Counted from the stretch's first letter, positions 41,957 through 52,197 are shown. The stretch: DNA of 64,000 nucleotides from an archaeon (GCA_024276695.1 JAJRWR010000017.1:30726-94725), one strand, 5' to 3'. Notes: generated by a model from the sequence alone, not told the origin. Numbers and translations: made by a program.

Positions 41957-42508
41957 GAAAGAAAATATCAGATAGCAAATAAGAATAAATTTTTCAAATT
42001 ATGTCCATTTGTTTGGATCTTTTTTACGGATTTTTTTTCCGTCAATTGTGATTTGATCTTGTTCTTCAAAAACAGTATGCCATTTTCCATTATCTGGAAA
42101 AATTTCATTCATCTCCTTTACTTTATCACTAGTTGGTGCTTTGTTCATCAAAGCCCCCCACCTCATGTTTGGAATCTTTGGCATGATATCATTGATGTCT
42201 TTCATTATACTAACACTTTACAGAATTTATTTAAAAACCTATGATTGGATTCTCATGATTCCTTCTTTAATTAGGAATTGAATTCCTTGAATGAATGAAT
42301 CATCGTCAATTTGTCCTGCTGCCCACCACTCTGCATTGTTTTTAATCCAAGATGGAATATCATTTGAAGCAGAACCAGAACCTTGTGTAGTTGGAGGAAT
42401 CTTTAGAACATCTTCTTTAATTAGGAATTGAATTCCTTGAATGAATGAATCATCGTCAATTTGTCCTGCTGCCCACCACTCTGCATTGTTTTTAATCCAA
42501 GATGGAAT
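41782..42508. repeat. Three identical 97-bp copies encoding the [12 protein letters not shown] domain
   Basis: Copies at 41782-41878, 42262-42358 and 42412-42508 are base-for-base identical, including silent positions. Each encodes a domain running from [12 protein letters not shown] to GIQFLIKE. The first lies in the small secreted gene, the other two at the C-terminus of the 568-residue protein. Complete identity at silent sites suggests recent duplication or gene conversion. Confidence 0.97.
41999..42205 (-). CDS. Small hypothetical protein, 68 aa
   Basis: This soluble charged protein (starting MKDINDIMPKIPNMRWGALM, ending IRKKDPNKWT) has balanced composition and looks like a real conserved gene, but I do not recognise the family. 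It lies between the two genes bearing the [12 protein letters not shown] domain, same strand. Confidence 0.55.
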   Translation of the reverse strand: MKDINDIMPKIPNMRWGALMNKAPTSDKVKEMNEIFPDNGKWHTVFEEQDQITIDGKKIRKKDPNKWT

Positions 42509-43945
42509 TGATGCTTTTTCTGGAACCGATGAAGTTGAAGAACCTGGGCCAATCTCAATTATTGCAGAACCAATTCCAGCATAAGTTGGATTATAATCTA
42601 ATCCGGTTCCATATACCCAAACATCAACTTGGATATAACCTTCAGAAGGAACATAGATTTCTTGAATATCTAATCCTTCAACAGATATAATTCCAGGAAT
42701 AGCTATATCGCTAGGAGTATATCTAAATAATTCTTGTTGGGATTCATCCATTACGGCATATCCATATCTCACATCTTTGATTAGCTCTCTATTTTCATTA
42801 AAGAATGTAAACTCAAACGGAATTTCTTGGTTAGCACCATATCTTCCATCCCATGAAATATTTACAGTAGTTGGAACTTGTTGTTCAAAATTGGAAGCAT
42901 CAACAAGATAAAACTCGGTGGAACTTTTTGATACTTCATCTAATGGAACTAATTTCAAATCCATCTGTAGATTATCAAAATTGGAAGGACCAAGAATTTC
43001 ATTAATTTTTTGTAATTCATTTTTTGTAATTAGAAAATGTACAATGTTTGTATCATCATATGAGTATGGATCATTAAGTAAAGCTCTTTGATCAATTTCT
43101 ACACCGTTAACATATCCCTTGAATTGTTTTCCTTCTGCATAAGGTGCAAATGTTTTTGGAACTCTAACTTCCTCATGTACTACTTGTACTAAATCAACAT
43201 AGTCTGGACTCCAATCAAAAGGCATATCAAATGAAATAGAATTATCAGATTTGTTAAAAGCAAAATTATCAATATCGTCATAGTATGTTTTTATAACAAC
43301 TGGAATTTCTTCAGCGTTTGCGGATTGGAAAGAAAAGTTTTGTTCTTGTGCAACACTAACAAAAGTTTCATAGCTTAGTAAATTAGCTAAAGAAGTTCTT
43401 GGACTAGTAGCAGCTTCTATGTCAACTCGAATCTTGTATAGTCCACCCTTTACAAATATTGGACCTGTGATTGATGGTCTTCCACAAATATCCAAATTAT
43501 CATCAGTACAGGCCTCTCCCTGTACATATAGAGCACCTGGTGCACTAACATGCTCAGAACCACCATAAACTGAACATTCATGAAGATTTGTTTCATTACA
43601 TCCAGCTTGTGGTTTAATTTTAACATCTAATCTACCATCCATGTCATAAAACAAATTTCTTGCCAAAAGTTCACCACTTTGCCAAACTTCTATTCTGTAT
43701 GTTACTTTCTCAAGATTCTTGTCAGTTAAAGTGTCAAAGAAACGTACTTGCATGTTAGCAGAATCAATTTCTCCTACTGTAATATCAGATGGACTTAGTT
43801 GTGTACGAACTGTTACTTCCATATCACCAAATGTTAGTGGTGCAGCTTGATCTCCTCCAAATCCATGTCCAAATGCATCAGGAAGAACAGTTGTGATTGA
43901 GAAAATACCAATTATTGAAATGAATAATGCAATCTTGTTATACAT
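42239..43945 (-). CDS. Large secreted surface protein with two C-terminal [12 protein letters not shown] domains
   Basis: This 568-residue protein starts with a signal peptide (about residues 1-26, ending in DAFGHG), followed by beta-rich immunoglobulin-like regions: [21 protein letters not shown], a Cys-containing region ([13 protein letters not shown], then [11 protein letters not shown]) and [19 protein letters not shown]. The last 100 residues hold two repeat domains. No membrane anchor is obvious; the repeats may serve in surface attachment. Common in Nitrosopumilus-type archaea; function unknown. Confidence 0.8.
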   Translation of the reverse strand: MYNKIALFISIIGIFSITTVLPDAFGHGFGGDQAAPLTFGDMEVTVRTQLSPSDITVGEIDSANMQVRFFDTLTDKNLEKVTYRIEVWQSGELLARNLFYDMDGRLDVKIKPQAGCNETNLHECSVYGGSEHVSAPGALYVQGEACTDDNLDICGRPSITGPIFVKGGLYKIRVDIEAATSPRTSLANLLSYETFVSVAQEQNFSFQSANAEEIPVVIKTYYDDIDNFAFNKSDNSISFDMPFDWSPDYVDLVQVVHEEVRVPKTFAPYAEGKQFKGYVNGVEIDQRALLNDPYSYDDTNIVHFLITKNELQKINEILGPSNFDNLQMDLKLVPLDEVSKSSTEFYLVDASNFEQQVPTTVNISWDGRYGANQEIPFEFTFFNENRELIKDVRYGYAVMDESQQELFRYTPSDIAIPGIISVEGLDIQEIYVPSEGYIQVDVWVYGTGLDYNPTYAGIGSAIIEIGPGSSTSSVPEKASIPSWIKNNAEWWAAGQIDDDSFIQGIQFLIKEDVLKIPPTTQGSGSASNDIPSWIKNNAEWWAAGQIDDDSFIQGIQFLIKEGIMRIQS

Positions 43946-44059
43946 TACAAAAATTGAGTTAATTCCATATTTAAAGATGGTATAGCATTTCTATGCGTGA
44001 CAATTATTTACTGTAAAAAATAGAGTACAACTTTTATTTCAGGTTTACAGAGTTTGAGT

Positions 44060-44881
44060 ATGAAATTTCTACTTGCAGTACTATTAATTCCATTGTTAAT
44101 TATTCCAGCATTTGCTGAATCACAGACTTTGTCAACAGAGAAGGGAACGCTTGATGTCAAACTATCATATGAAGAAATTCAACCAAATGTTCAAACAAAG
44201 ATAAATATTGATTTTCTAAATCCACAAACACAAAAAATTCAAGAACATATTGACTATACAGTTTCTGTCTCCAAAGACGGTGAACTAGTCTTTGGACCAA
44301 TTCCATTAACTCACACTTCAGTTGGCTCTGTAAAAATTCCAATTGAATTTAATTTAGGGGAAGGTGTGTATACAATGGACTTTGAAATAGAAGGAATTTT
44401 GTTTCAACCAATTCCAACTGAAACGGTATCATTTAATATTACAGTAGATGAAGTATATGCTCAATCAACCAGCCTTGACAATAATGTTTCATCTGCTGAA
44501 GAAAATGGGGGATGTTTAATTGCAACTGCAGCATATGGCTCTGAAATGGCACCACAAGTTCAACAATTACGAGAACTTAGAGATAATATTGTTTTAACAA
44601 CAGAGTCAGGTACTGCTTTTATGAGTGGATTTAACCAATTCTATTATTCATTTTCTCCAAGTGTAGCTGATCTTGAAAGAGAAAATCCAGTTTTTAAAGA
44701 AATTGTTAAAGCAGGATTAACTCCGATGTTATTATCATTATCTTTACTAAATAATGTTGAGATAGATTCAGAACAAGAAATGCTAGGATATGGTATATCT
44801 ATAGTCCTACTAAATATTGGAATGTATGTAGGAATTCCTGCATTTGGAATTCTAAAATTGTACCAATTTAGAAAAAACTAG
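44060..44881 (+). CDS. Secreted protein with CFI-box C-terminal membrane domain
   Basis: From ATG 44060 the protein has a signal peptide (KFLLAVLLIPLLIIPAFA), an extracellular beta domain (residues 25-130) and the CFI-box motif GGCLIATAAYGSEMAPQVQQ with LRELRDN, then C-terminal hydrophobic segments. This motif marks a class of archaeal surface proteins thought to be anchored or processed at the C-terminus. The upstream TTG (44054) is less likely. Function unknown. Confidence 0.8.
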   Translation: MKFLLAVLLIPLLIIPAFAESQTLSTEKGTLDVKLSYEEIQPNVQTKINIDFLNPQTQKIQEHIDYTVSVSKDGELVFGPIPLTHTSVGSVKIPIEFNLGEGVYTMDFEIEGILFQPIPTETVSFNITVDEVYAQSTSLDNNVSSAEENGGCLIATAAYGSEMAPQVQQLRELRDNIVLTTESGTAFMSGFNQFYYSFSPSVADLERENPVFKEIVKAGLTPMLLSLSLLNNVEIDSEQEMLGYGISIVLLNIGMYVGIPAFGILKLYQFRKN

Positions 44882-44938
44882 TTTTATTTCTGAAAATTCC
44901 AGAGAGGTTTTTATGTATCCATCCAAGTAATTTGTCTA

Positions 44939-45745
44939 ATGAAGACTAAAGCAATAAGCTCTTTCTTCGTACTATTTGCTATCGCAGCAGGTATTGTCAC
45001 AATGACACCAGTTGCTTTTGCAGATCATTCAGAAGTCACAATCTCTCCAGCACCAGGTTCTGGTGCACCAGGTTGTGAAGAAACAGCAGAAGGATGTTAC
45101 ATTCCAAGTACTGCAACAGTTGATGTTGGTGGTGTCGTAATTATGACAAACACTGACAGTGCAGCACATACATTCACATCAGGAACACCAGATGGTGGAC
45201 CAGATGGTGTGTTTGATACAAGTCTACTAATGGTAGATGGCTCATACGAATGGACACCAGAAACTGTAGGTGAACAACCTTACTTCTGTATGGTACATCC
45301 TTGGATGCAAGGATTGATCATAGTACAAGAAGCAGGAGCTGATGAAGGTGGCAATGCGGGGGACTTGATGGTGACAATCACTGACTCAGCTGTAATGGGC
45401 GGAACTCAAGTAGATCTTGAATTCAGTGAATTACACGTCAACTATGAAATTACTGCAACACAAAACGGTGAAACAGTCTTACAAGAAACTGCACATGCTA
45501 TGGAAATGACTGCAAGTCACATGATAGACGCTGTTGGTTCTGATGAAAGTCCAATAGATATCGAAATTGTTTCTTTAGGGATTGGACCACCAGATGCTGA
45601 AGCAGATTGGACTGGACCAACAGGTACAGTAGCTACATCACAAGTTGTCCCAGAATTCGGTACAATTGCAATGATGATATTAGCTGTTGCAATCATAAGC
45701 ATCGTAGCAGTAACTGCAAAATCTAGAGTCATTCCAAGATTTTAG
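44939..45745 (+). CDS. Plastocyanin-like cupredoxin with PEFG-CTERM anchor
   Basis: This 268-residue protein has a signal peptide (1-28), a type 1 copper domain (residues 30-135) with ligands His in SAAHTFTSG and Cys-His-Met in YFCMVHPWMQG, an acidic beta domain, and a C-terminal PEFG sorting signal (VPEFGTIAMMILAVAIIS followed by basic residues). It would carry electrons on the outer face, in keeping with the copper-based respiratory chain of ammonia-oxidising archaea. Monocistronic. Confidence 0.93.
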   Translation: MKTKAISSFFVLFAIAAGIVTMTPVAFADHSEVTISPAPGSGAPGCEETAEGCYIPSTATVDVGGVVIMTNTDSAAHTFTSGTPDGGPDGVFDTSLLMVDGSYEWTPETVGEQPYFCMVHPWMQGLIIVQEAGADEGGNAGDLMVTITDSAVMGGTQVDLEFSELHVNYEITATQNGETVLQETAHAMEMTASHMIDAVGSDESPIDIEIVSLGIGPPDAEADWTGPTGTVATSQVVPEFGTIAMMILAVAIISIVAVTAKSRVIPRF

Positions 45746-45759
45746 GAATACCTCTTTTT

Positions 45760-46398
45760 CTATTTTCTTTTTATTAATGAAATAATTGCCAAGATGATAG
45801 CTGCTGCTGCAATTGACAATCCTAATATTGCAAAGTCATAAGCTATGCCACCATTTGAAGAAACTTTGGTTTCATCCAAGTTTAATTTAGAAACATCTTG
45901 TTGTAAAGAGGAAATTGCATTTTTTAATGCAGTAATATCAATGTCTCCTCCACTAGAAGATGGAGGAAAATCTAAGACTGCAGTAGGCTCTATATCTTCA
46001 ACTGGAATTTTAATATTAATTGGAGTACCGCGAATTTCACCTTTGAGTTCTACCAAATAAGTTCCTGTTTTAGTAGGAATTATTGGGGAAAAATAGTATC
46101 CAGGTTTTGGATCAGAATTAACATCAATTTTTTTAGATGCACCTCCAAACATTACAGTGGCATCAACATCTTTGAAAACACTTGTAATTCCAGTAAATGT
46201 ACCTTCTTTCTCTCCACGTTCAATGAATTTAAGAATAATATCATTTCGCATACCTACAACAGGTGGTTCAATTCCCCATCCTACCTCAATTTCATATGGT
46301 TCAACATGAACGGTAGTATGTGCAAAAGACGGTACAATCATTCCAATAGATAATAGTAAACCAATAATACCAAAAAGTACTATTTTCATTGTTGTCAT
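45760..46398 (-). CDS. Secreted/anchored beta-domain protein, about 212 aa
   Basis: From ATG 46398 it has a signal peptide (MKIVLFGIIGLLLSIGMIVP to SFAHT), an extracellular beta domain (HVEPYEIEVGWGIEPPVVG, FVPII-like strands GYYFSPIIPTKTGTYLVEL), a linker, a short coiled coil (residues 165-185) and a C-terminal membrane helix with basic tail (IISLIKRK). The pattern resembles YcnI/CopC-like copper-binding domains near copper genes, including an N-terminal mature His, but that is inference. It is divergent from the CopC-CopD gene at 46493. Confidence 0.72.
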   Translation of the reverse strand: MTTMKIVLFGIIGLLLSIGMIVPSFAHTTVHVEPYEIEVGWGIEPPVVGMRNDIILKFIERGEKEGTFTGITSVFKDVDATVMFGGASKKIDVNSDPKPGYYFSPIIPTKTGTYLVELKGEIRGTPINIKIPVEDIEPTAVLDFPPSSSGGDIDITALKNAISSLQQDVSKLNLDETKVSSNGGIAYDFAILGLSIAAAAIILAIISLIKRK

Positions 46399-46492
46399 TT
46401 CATTATAACATATTATTATCTTTACGTGGATTGGTACAAAGACCGAATTCATGAAAAACTGTTTAAATTGTCAATGGTGATCTGAAGATTAA

Positions 46493-49276
46493 ATGCAAAA
46501 GTTTCTGATTGTTTTGTTGATTTTATCATTTATTTCAATTCCATTTGCGGCAGCTCATCCATTTACAGAGGAAACCATCCCAAGCTTAACAACTAATGCA
46601 CCTGTTGGGACTACAGAAATAATCGTATTTTTTTCAGAACCAGTTGACATAAACTTTAGTGAACTTAGAGTGCTTGACAATAATGGAAATCAAATAGATA
46701 ATAAAGATACTAATTACTATGAAGGGGAGTTATCCCTGATTGTCACTACACCTCCTTTAGAAGATGGAGTTTATACTGCAACAATCAAAGTTCTCTCCAA
46801 AGTTGATGGACATCTTGTTCCAGATGCATTCTTGTTTGCAGTAGGGAATGTCATAGTTGATCCTTCTATGCTAGGAGTAGAAAATTCACCAGAACTTGTA
46901 TTTTTACCTGAAGCAGGTGCAAGATTCCCAGGAATTGTGGGTCAAACAATTGTTTTAGGAGTTGTAATTGCATCTCTATTCATTTGGGGAACACAAAACA
47001 AACAATCCATCAAGGAAGAATTAGGAAAAATTGAAAATATTCATCACGGGAAATTTATGTCACTTACAGGTATTGGCCTGAGTCTAGTTTTTGTTTCAAA
47101 TATTTTGATGATAACAGTACAGAGTATAAGATTAGAAGTATCACCCATAGACGCAATTCAAACAGATTTTGGAATGATATGGATTCTAAGAATGATCATT
47201 ACAGTGATCTTGTTGGGCATTTGGTTTGGATTAGATAAAAGAAAGACTCTCTCAAAGAAAAATCAAATTCCTATGCTCATCGCTATGCTTGTATTAATTT
47301 CTACTTCAAGTTTAATTGGACATGGAGCAGCTAGTGGGAAAATACCTGCACTAGTATTAGATTACATTCATAATTTGGTTTCAGGGATATGGATAGGTGG
47401 AATGATTTATTTTGTTTTTACACTGTTACCGACATTTTCTCAACTTAAAGAATCAAAACGAGAAAAGATGAGTCTATTAATGATTCCAAGATTTTCAATA
47501 GCATTTATCATTGCAGTGGGAATTGTAATAATTACAGGTCCAACATTATTATGGTTATTAGAAAGTGACATAGGGCTAATCACTGAATCAGTTTATGGTC
47601 AGTTAATCATTCTAAAAATTGCAATTGCAGCAGTTATGATTGGATTGGGGGGATTTTTACAGTTTAAAATACAAAAAAATGCTGAAAAGAATTTTTCAAT
47701 AGGAAAAATTTCTGTTCATAAAAAATTAAAGAAATCGCTTAAAATTGATGTAATGTTAGGAATTATTCTTCTTGGAGTTGTTGCATTACTAACTAATGGA
47801 ACACTACCTGCAGGTGAAATTCAAAGAGTTGATGCTCAAGAAATTGTTTATGATTTTAAGACAATAGAATTCACAGAAAATACAAAATTTGACATCAATA
47901 TATCACCATTTTCTAGTGGCACAAACACAATTCTAGTAAAAGTAAGTGATTTTGAGGGTAATCCATTAACTGACTCAAATCAACTAAAAGTCAAAGTTTC
48001 AAATCCATCGAGAAATATTTCTCCAATTGAAGTATCTATGGAAAGTGTAAAACAAAATGAGGGTAGGGCAACTGAATTTCAAGGTGAAATAACATTTGGA
48101 TTTTCTGGAGAATGGTTGATGGAAATTGAAGCTCAAAGGACTGAAAATGCAAATGAATCAAAATTACTGAATTTGCTTGTAAAACCAAGACTAGCAAATA
48201 TTCAAACTCAGATTATAGAGTATGAATTGCCAGAAGATGCTAAACCTCTTTTCCCGCTATATGACGGAAATAATTCAATTTGGATTAGTGATGCATCAGC
48301 TCCTAGATTATGGCAATTTTCATTGGATACGCAAGAATTTTCTTCATACACATTTGACGGATTAACTACAACATTTCTGACACAAGACAATAAAAGAAAT
48401 ATTTGGTTTACAGATACGCAAGCAAATAAAATTGGATTCATTGATCCTGAAACAAATCAAATTACAACAAAAACAATTCCAAAATTAGATCCAGTAGTTT
48501 CAAAGAATACGCCACTATTTATCAAAGCAGACTTTGAGGGAAATATTTGGATTACTATAGTTAACAAAGATAAAATTGTAAAATATTTGCCAGAAAATGA
48601 TGAATTTGAAGAGATTGTATTATCAGTAAAAGAAAATCTGCCATTTGCTTTAGCACTTGATGATAATGGAAAGATATGGTATTCTAGTACAGGTACAGGA
48701 AAGATTGGGTATATTGATCCTGATAATAATCATCTAACTGAGATTTCAACTGATACAATTTTGCAAGGTCCTGAGGCTTTGCTGTTTGATAAGGATGGAA
48801 ATTTGTGGATTGCTGAACATACAGGCTTGGCAATTACCAAATTTGATCCAGTTTTAGAGACATTTGAGAGAATTTCAGTTCCTGATGATGGAGCATTACC
48901 ATTTGGAATGACATTTGACAAATATGGAAACATATGGTTTGCACAACATACGATTGATACTATTGGAGCATATGATCCTGACAACAATAATTTAATCGAA
49001 GTTCCAATTCCAAGTGAAACATCATTTGTTCAATTTATGGCATCAGATGGGAATGACAATGTATGGTTTGTGGAACAACAAGCAAATAAAATTGGAACAA
49101 TAAAACTTACAGAAATTCCAGTAATTTCATCACAAATAGAATCATCAAATGGTATTAAAATTAAATATACTGAACTTGCATCACCATTGATTGCTTTAGG
49201 AATTATTGCAACATCATTATTTTATGTTAAAAGTATACAAGATAAAAGAAGATTAAATTCTCTGATTAATTCTTAG
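46493..49276 (+). CDS. CopC-CopD copper protein fused to a beta-propeller (Vgb-like)
   Basis: This 927-residue fusion has a signal peptide (1-21), a CopC domain whose mature end begins with His (AHPFTEETIP, residues 22-120), a CopD membrane part with about eight helices (140-450), a beta-sandwich (460-560), and a six-bladed propeller of streptogramin-lyase type (570-890; repeats such as GNIWFAQHTIDTIGAYDPDN), then a final membrane helix. CopC-CopD takes up copper across membranes; the propeller might bind ligands. Start ATG 46493. Confidence 0.85.
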   Translation: MQKFLIVLLILSFISIPFAAAHPFTEETIPSLTTNAPVGTTEIIVFFSEPVDINFSELRVLDNNGNQIDNKDTNYYEGELSLIVTTPPLEDGVYTATIKVLSKVDGHLVPDAFLFAVGNVIVDPSMLGVENSPELVFLPEAGARFPGIVGQTIVLGVVIASLFIWGTQNKQSIKEELGKIENIHHGKFMSLTGIGLSLVFVSNILMITVQSIRLEVSPIDAIQTDFGMIWILRMIITVILLGIWFGLDKRKTLSKKNQIPMLIAMLVLISTSSLIGHGAASGKIPALVLDYIHNLVSGIWIGGMIYFVFTLLPTFSQLKESKREKMSLLMIPRFSIAFIIAVGIVIITGPTLLWLLESDIGLITESVYGQLIILKIAIAAVMIGLGGFLQFKIQKNAEKNFSIGKISVHKKLKKSLKIDVMLGIILLGVVALLTNGTLPAGEIQRVDAQEIVYDFKTIEFTENTKFDINISPFSSGTNTILVKVSDFEGNPLTDSNQLKVKVSNPSRNISPIEVSMESVKQNEGRATEFQGEITFGFSGEWLMEIEAQRTENANESKLLNLLVKPRLANIQTQIIEYELPEDAKPLFPLYDGNNSIWISDASAPRLWQFSLDTQEFSSYTFDGLTTTFLTQDNKRNIWFTDTQANKIGFIDPETNQITTKTIPKLDPVVSKNTPLFIKADFEGNIWITIVNKDKIVKYLPENDEFEEIVLSVKENLPFALALDDNGKIWYSSTGTGKIGYIDPDNNHLTEISTDTILQGPEALLFDKDGNLWIAEHTGLAITKFDPVLETFERISVPDDGALPFGMTFDKYGNIWFAQHTIDTIGAYDPDNNNLIEVPIPSETSFVQFMASDGNDNVWFVEQQANKIGTIKLTEIPVISSQIESSNGIKIKYTELASPLIALGIIATSLFYVKSIQDKRRLNSLINS

Positions 49277-50084
49277 ATAACAATCCAGATGATTTTATCC
49301 CCATAGTTCCTGCAAGTAAACCAATTGATATCAAAACAATGGTTCCTGCAGGAGTAATATCAAATATGTAAGAGATCAAAATTCCTATAACAACTGAAAA
49401 TATTGAGAAGCTCATTGAAATTATTGCAGTTTGTTTGAATCCTTTACCATACATTATTGCTGTAACATTTGGAATAACAAATAGAGCTGAAATCAATAAT
49501 ACCCCCACTAGCTGAATTGACGTAACTACAGTTATTCCTGCCATAAATATTATCAAATAATTTATTTTTTCTACAGGAACTCCACTAACTTTAGCTTGCT
49601 CTTCATTAAATGTAGAATAAAGAATGGGTCTAAAGAGAATCAAAATCACAATTAGGATTACACCAGTTAATGCTAAGATTAGAATTGTATCATCTACGCT
49701 AACAAGTAGAATACTGCCAAATAGAAAACTAAAGATATCAATTGTAAAGCCTCCGGATAATCCAATAATTACGAGCCCAACTGCGATACCTGAGGATAGT
49801 AATACTGCAATTGATGCATCACCAGAAATATTGTATCTGTCTTTGATTTTTGTGATGATTAGTGCACTAGCAATTGAAACACCATATGCAGTCCATAAGG
49901 GATAAACACCAGCTAGTAATCCTAATGCAATTCCACCAAATGATGAATGTGCAATTGCATCACCAAATAATGAATAACGTCTCAAAACTAGAAACAATCC
50001 TACAACTGAGCAAAGAATTGCAATAGCAATACCAGAGATTAATGCTCTATGCATAAAACTAAAAGTTAGAATTTCTAAAGACAT
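49266..50084 (-). CDS. znuB: Zn/Mn ABC transporter permease (ZnuB-like)
   Basis: This 272-residue membrane protein has about eight transmembrane segments and the family features FMHRALISGIAIAILCSVVG, LFGDAIAHSSFGGIALG, and EEQAKVSGVPVEKINY. With the ATPase and binding protein it forms a metal importer. Its end overlaps the end of the convergent CopC-CopD gene by 11 bases. It is the third gene of the leftward operon. Confidence 0.92.
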   Translation of the reverse strand: MSLEILTFSFMHRALISGIAIAILCSVVGLFLVLRRYSLFGDAIAHSSFGGIALGLLAGVYPLWTAYGVSIASALIITKIKDRYNISGDASIAVLLSSGIAVGLVIIGLSGGFTIDIFSFLFGSILLVSVDDTILILALTGVILIVILILFRPILYSTFNEEQAKVSGVPVEKINYLIIFMAGITVVTSIQLVGVLLISALFVIPNVTAIMYGKGFKQTAIISMSFSIFSVVIGILISYIFDITPAGTIVLISIGLLAGTMGIKSSGLLSKN

Positions 50085-50086
50085 GA

Positions 50087-50809
50087 TTAATGATGATGCA
50101 TATGTTCCTGCATTGAGGCTTCAGAATATTGTTTTACTAGTTTATCATCAGAAAAGAATTTTTCAGATTCACCATGAAAGAACAAAGTTCGATTCAAACA
50201 TGCAACATGATTTGCTAGTTGATTAACTGCATCCAAATCATGTGATGACCAAATGATTGTGATTTTTTGTTTAGAATTTAATTCTCGAAGAATACTGTAA
50301 AATAAATCAATACTTTGTTGATCAATTCCTGTTACTGGTTCATCCAAGATCAAAATTTTGGGATTATTCACCAACGCTTTTGCAATAAATACACGTTGTT
50401 GTTGTCCTCCAGACAATTCACCTATTCGTCTATCACGTAATTCATGTATCCATAACTGTTGCAAAATCTCATCAATTTTATTTTCATCAGATTCTTTTTT
50501 TAATCCCATTCTCACCACATCAGTAACTGTAACTGGGAAATTTTTTTCAAAGATTGGTTTTTGTGGTACATATCCAAGTTTTTTGAGATAATTTTTTGAT
50601 TTTTTTATGTTCTGATCAAAAAATTTGATTGTTCCTTTGTATTTTGTATTTAGTCCAAGCATACAATCAAAAAGAGTGGATTTTCCTGCACCGTTAGGTC
50701 CAATTATACCTAGAAAATCACCTTTATTGACCACAAAACTCACATTATCAAGGGCCTTTACATCTGGATACTTGACCGTAATATTGTTTATTTCAACTGC
50801 TTTCAACAT
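50087..50809 (-). CDS. znuC: Zn/Mn ABC transporter ATPase (ZnuC-like)
   Basis: This 240-residue ATP-binding subunit has Walker A GPNGAGKST, the Q-loop region YVPQKPIFEKNFP, signature LSGGQQQRVFIAKAL, Walker B ILILDEPVTGID, and the H-loop in IIWSSHDLDAV. It ends His-rich (EHMHHH), possibly sensing metal. Overlaps the binding-protein gene by 7 bases. Confidence 0.95.
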   Translation of the reverse strand: MLKAVEINNITVKYPDVKALDNVSFVVNKGDFLGIIGPNGAGKSTLFDCMLGLNTKYKGTIKFFDQNIKKSKNYLKKLGYVPQKPIFEKNFPVTVTDVVRMGLKKESDENKIDEILQQLWIHELRDRRIGELSGGQQQRVFIAKALVNNPKILILDEPVTGIDQQSIDLFYSILRELNSKQKITIIWSSHDLDAVNQLANHVACLNRTLFFHGESEKFFSDDKLVKQYSEASMQEHMHHH

Positions 50810-51723
50810 AAAGCCTCCTTTAGATTTTCTACATTAGTCTCCAATCTATCAAGAAATGTATATCCTTCTTTTTCTATCTCTAATGGAGACAATACAAGAA
50901 CTTTACCACCTAATTCATCTGCAATTACTTGAGTTATTTTTGGATTGGAAAATTCCTCGGTAAAAATTATCTTTATGTCAAATTCTCGTGCCAAGTTGAT
51001 TGTATCTTCAAGAGATTGCACTGTTGCCTCTTCATATACTGCGGACGTCTTCAACACGGTATGTTGATTTAGTCCATATTCTTTTGCAAAATAACTGAAT
51101 GCATCATGAAATGCAATGAAATCCTTTTTAGGACATTTGTAGATGTCGTCTCTAATTTTTTTATCAAGTGAATCTATTTTATTTAGATACTCTTGTGCAT
51201 TTCTTGCATAGTAGTCTGCATTTTTAGGATCTTGTTCCTTTAAACTTGTAGCAATATTTTGAACTTGAATCTTTATTGTTTTTGGATTAAGCCAAATATG
51301 AGGATCGTAATCTATGCCCTCCATTTCATGCTCATCAATATTTCTAATTGGAGTAATACCAAAACTAGTATCTGTTATTTGTATTTCAGAATTGAAATTT
51401 TTAATGTCTTTGATCCATTGTTCAAATCCAAATCCGTTGATAACTATCATATCTGATTGTTGAATTTGTTGAATATCTTTTACTGTAGGTTCCCAATCAT
51501 GGGGTTCCATTCCAGGGGGAATCAAAAGAGAGACAGATACCTTGTCTCTTCCAATTTCTTTTGTAAATTCATACATCGGATAAAATGATGCCACCACGTT
51601 CAATTTTTCATTATCTGTCTGAATTTGAATGTCCTTTGTAGGATCATCTTGCCAAACATAGTATGACACAAAAGGAATTACTATGACAATCGCAATTATT
51701 GCAAGATTTATCTGAATATTCAT
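50803..51723 (-). CDS. znuA: Zn/Mn ABC transporter substrate-binding protein (ZnuA-like)
   Basis: This 306-residue lipid- or helix-anchored protein (N-terminal hydrophobic segment 5-25) captures metal for the ABC permease. Ligand residues are present: His in GMEPHDWEPT, His in DPHIWLNPK, His in FIAFHDAFSYF and an acidic residue in IFTEEFSNPK. No His-rich loop of proteobacterial ZnuA. First gene of the operon; 90 bases from the divergent NikR-like regulator. Confidence 0.92.
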   Translation of the reverse strand: MNIQINLAIIAIVIVIPFVSYYVWQDDPTKDIQIQTDNEKLNVVASFYPMYEFTKEIGRDKVSVSLLIPPGMEPHDWEPTVKDIQQIQQSDMIVINGFGFEQWIKDIKNFNSEIQITDTSFGITPIRNIDEHEMEGIDYDPHIWLNPKTIKIQVQNIATSLKEQDPKNADYYARNAQEYLNKIDSLDKKIRDDIYKCPKKDFIAFHDAFSYFAKEYGLNQHTVLKTSAVYEEATVQSLEDTINLAREFDIKIIFTEEFSNPKITQVIADELGGKVLVLSPLEIEKEGYTFLDRLETNVENLKEALC

Positions 51724-51813
51724 ACAGTAAGTTAATGTAAATTATTAATAAATCTATAAAATCTTAATAAGATTAATTGTTAAACTTATAAGATAATTAA
51801 TAACATTAGGCAT

Positions 51814-52197
51814 ATGCCAATTGTTTCAATCTCACTTAATCATGAGATACTTTCAGAATTAGACAAGCTTCAAACTTCAATGGGATTTTCAGGAAGATCT
51901 GAAGCTATCAGAGCTGGAATTAGAGCATTTGTTTCAGAAGAAAAACAAAAGGCGGATTTGGCAGGAAATATTCACGCAATTCTTTTGGTAGTACACAATG
52001 ATGAGTTTGATCATGTGGTTTCTGGAATCACACATAATTTTGAAGATCTAATTACTACACATCTTCATAGTAAAATTGAGAAAGAAAAATGCATGGAGCT
52101 TTTTCTAATTGATGGTGATGCAGAAAAAGTATCTACCATGACAAAAGATTTTCAGACAAACAAAAATATGGATACCGTTAAATTAGTAGCACTTTAA
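51814..52197 (+). CDS. NikR/CopG-type metal-responsive regulator
   Basis: This 127-residue protein has a ribbon-helix-helix domain (residues 1-45: VSISLNHEILSELDKLQ, SGRSEAIRAGIRAFV) and an ACT-like metal domain (HAILLVVHNDEFDHV, then ITTHLHSKIEKEKCMEL). The NikR metal ligands His-x-His and Cys are present, but Cys comes two residues later than in bacterial NikR. It is divergent from znuABC and is the probable repressor of that operon; the metal (zinc or nickel) is not decided. Confidence 0.85.
   Translation: MPIVSISLNHEILSELDKLQTSMGFSGRSEAIRAGIRAFVSEEKQKADLAGNIHAILLVVHNDEFDHVVSGITHNFEDLITTHLHSKIEKEKCMELFLIDGDAEKVSTMTKDFQTNKNMDTVKLVAL

Noticed and set aside
47000..49200. Streptogramin resistance gene
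   Set aside because: The Vgb-like propeller is part of a membrane copper-protein fusion, and such propellers have many roles; no resistance function is supported.
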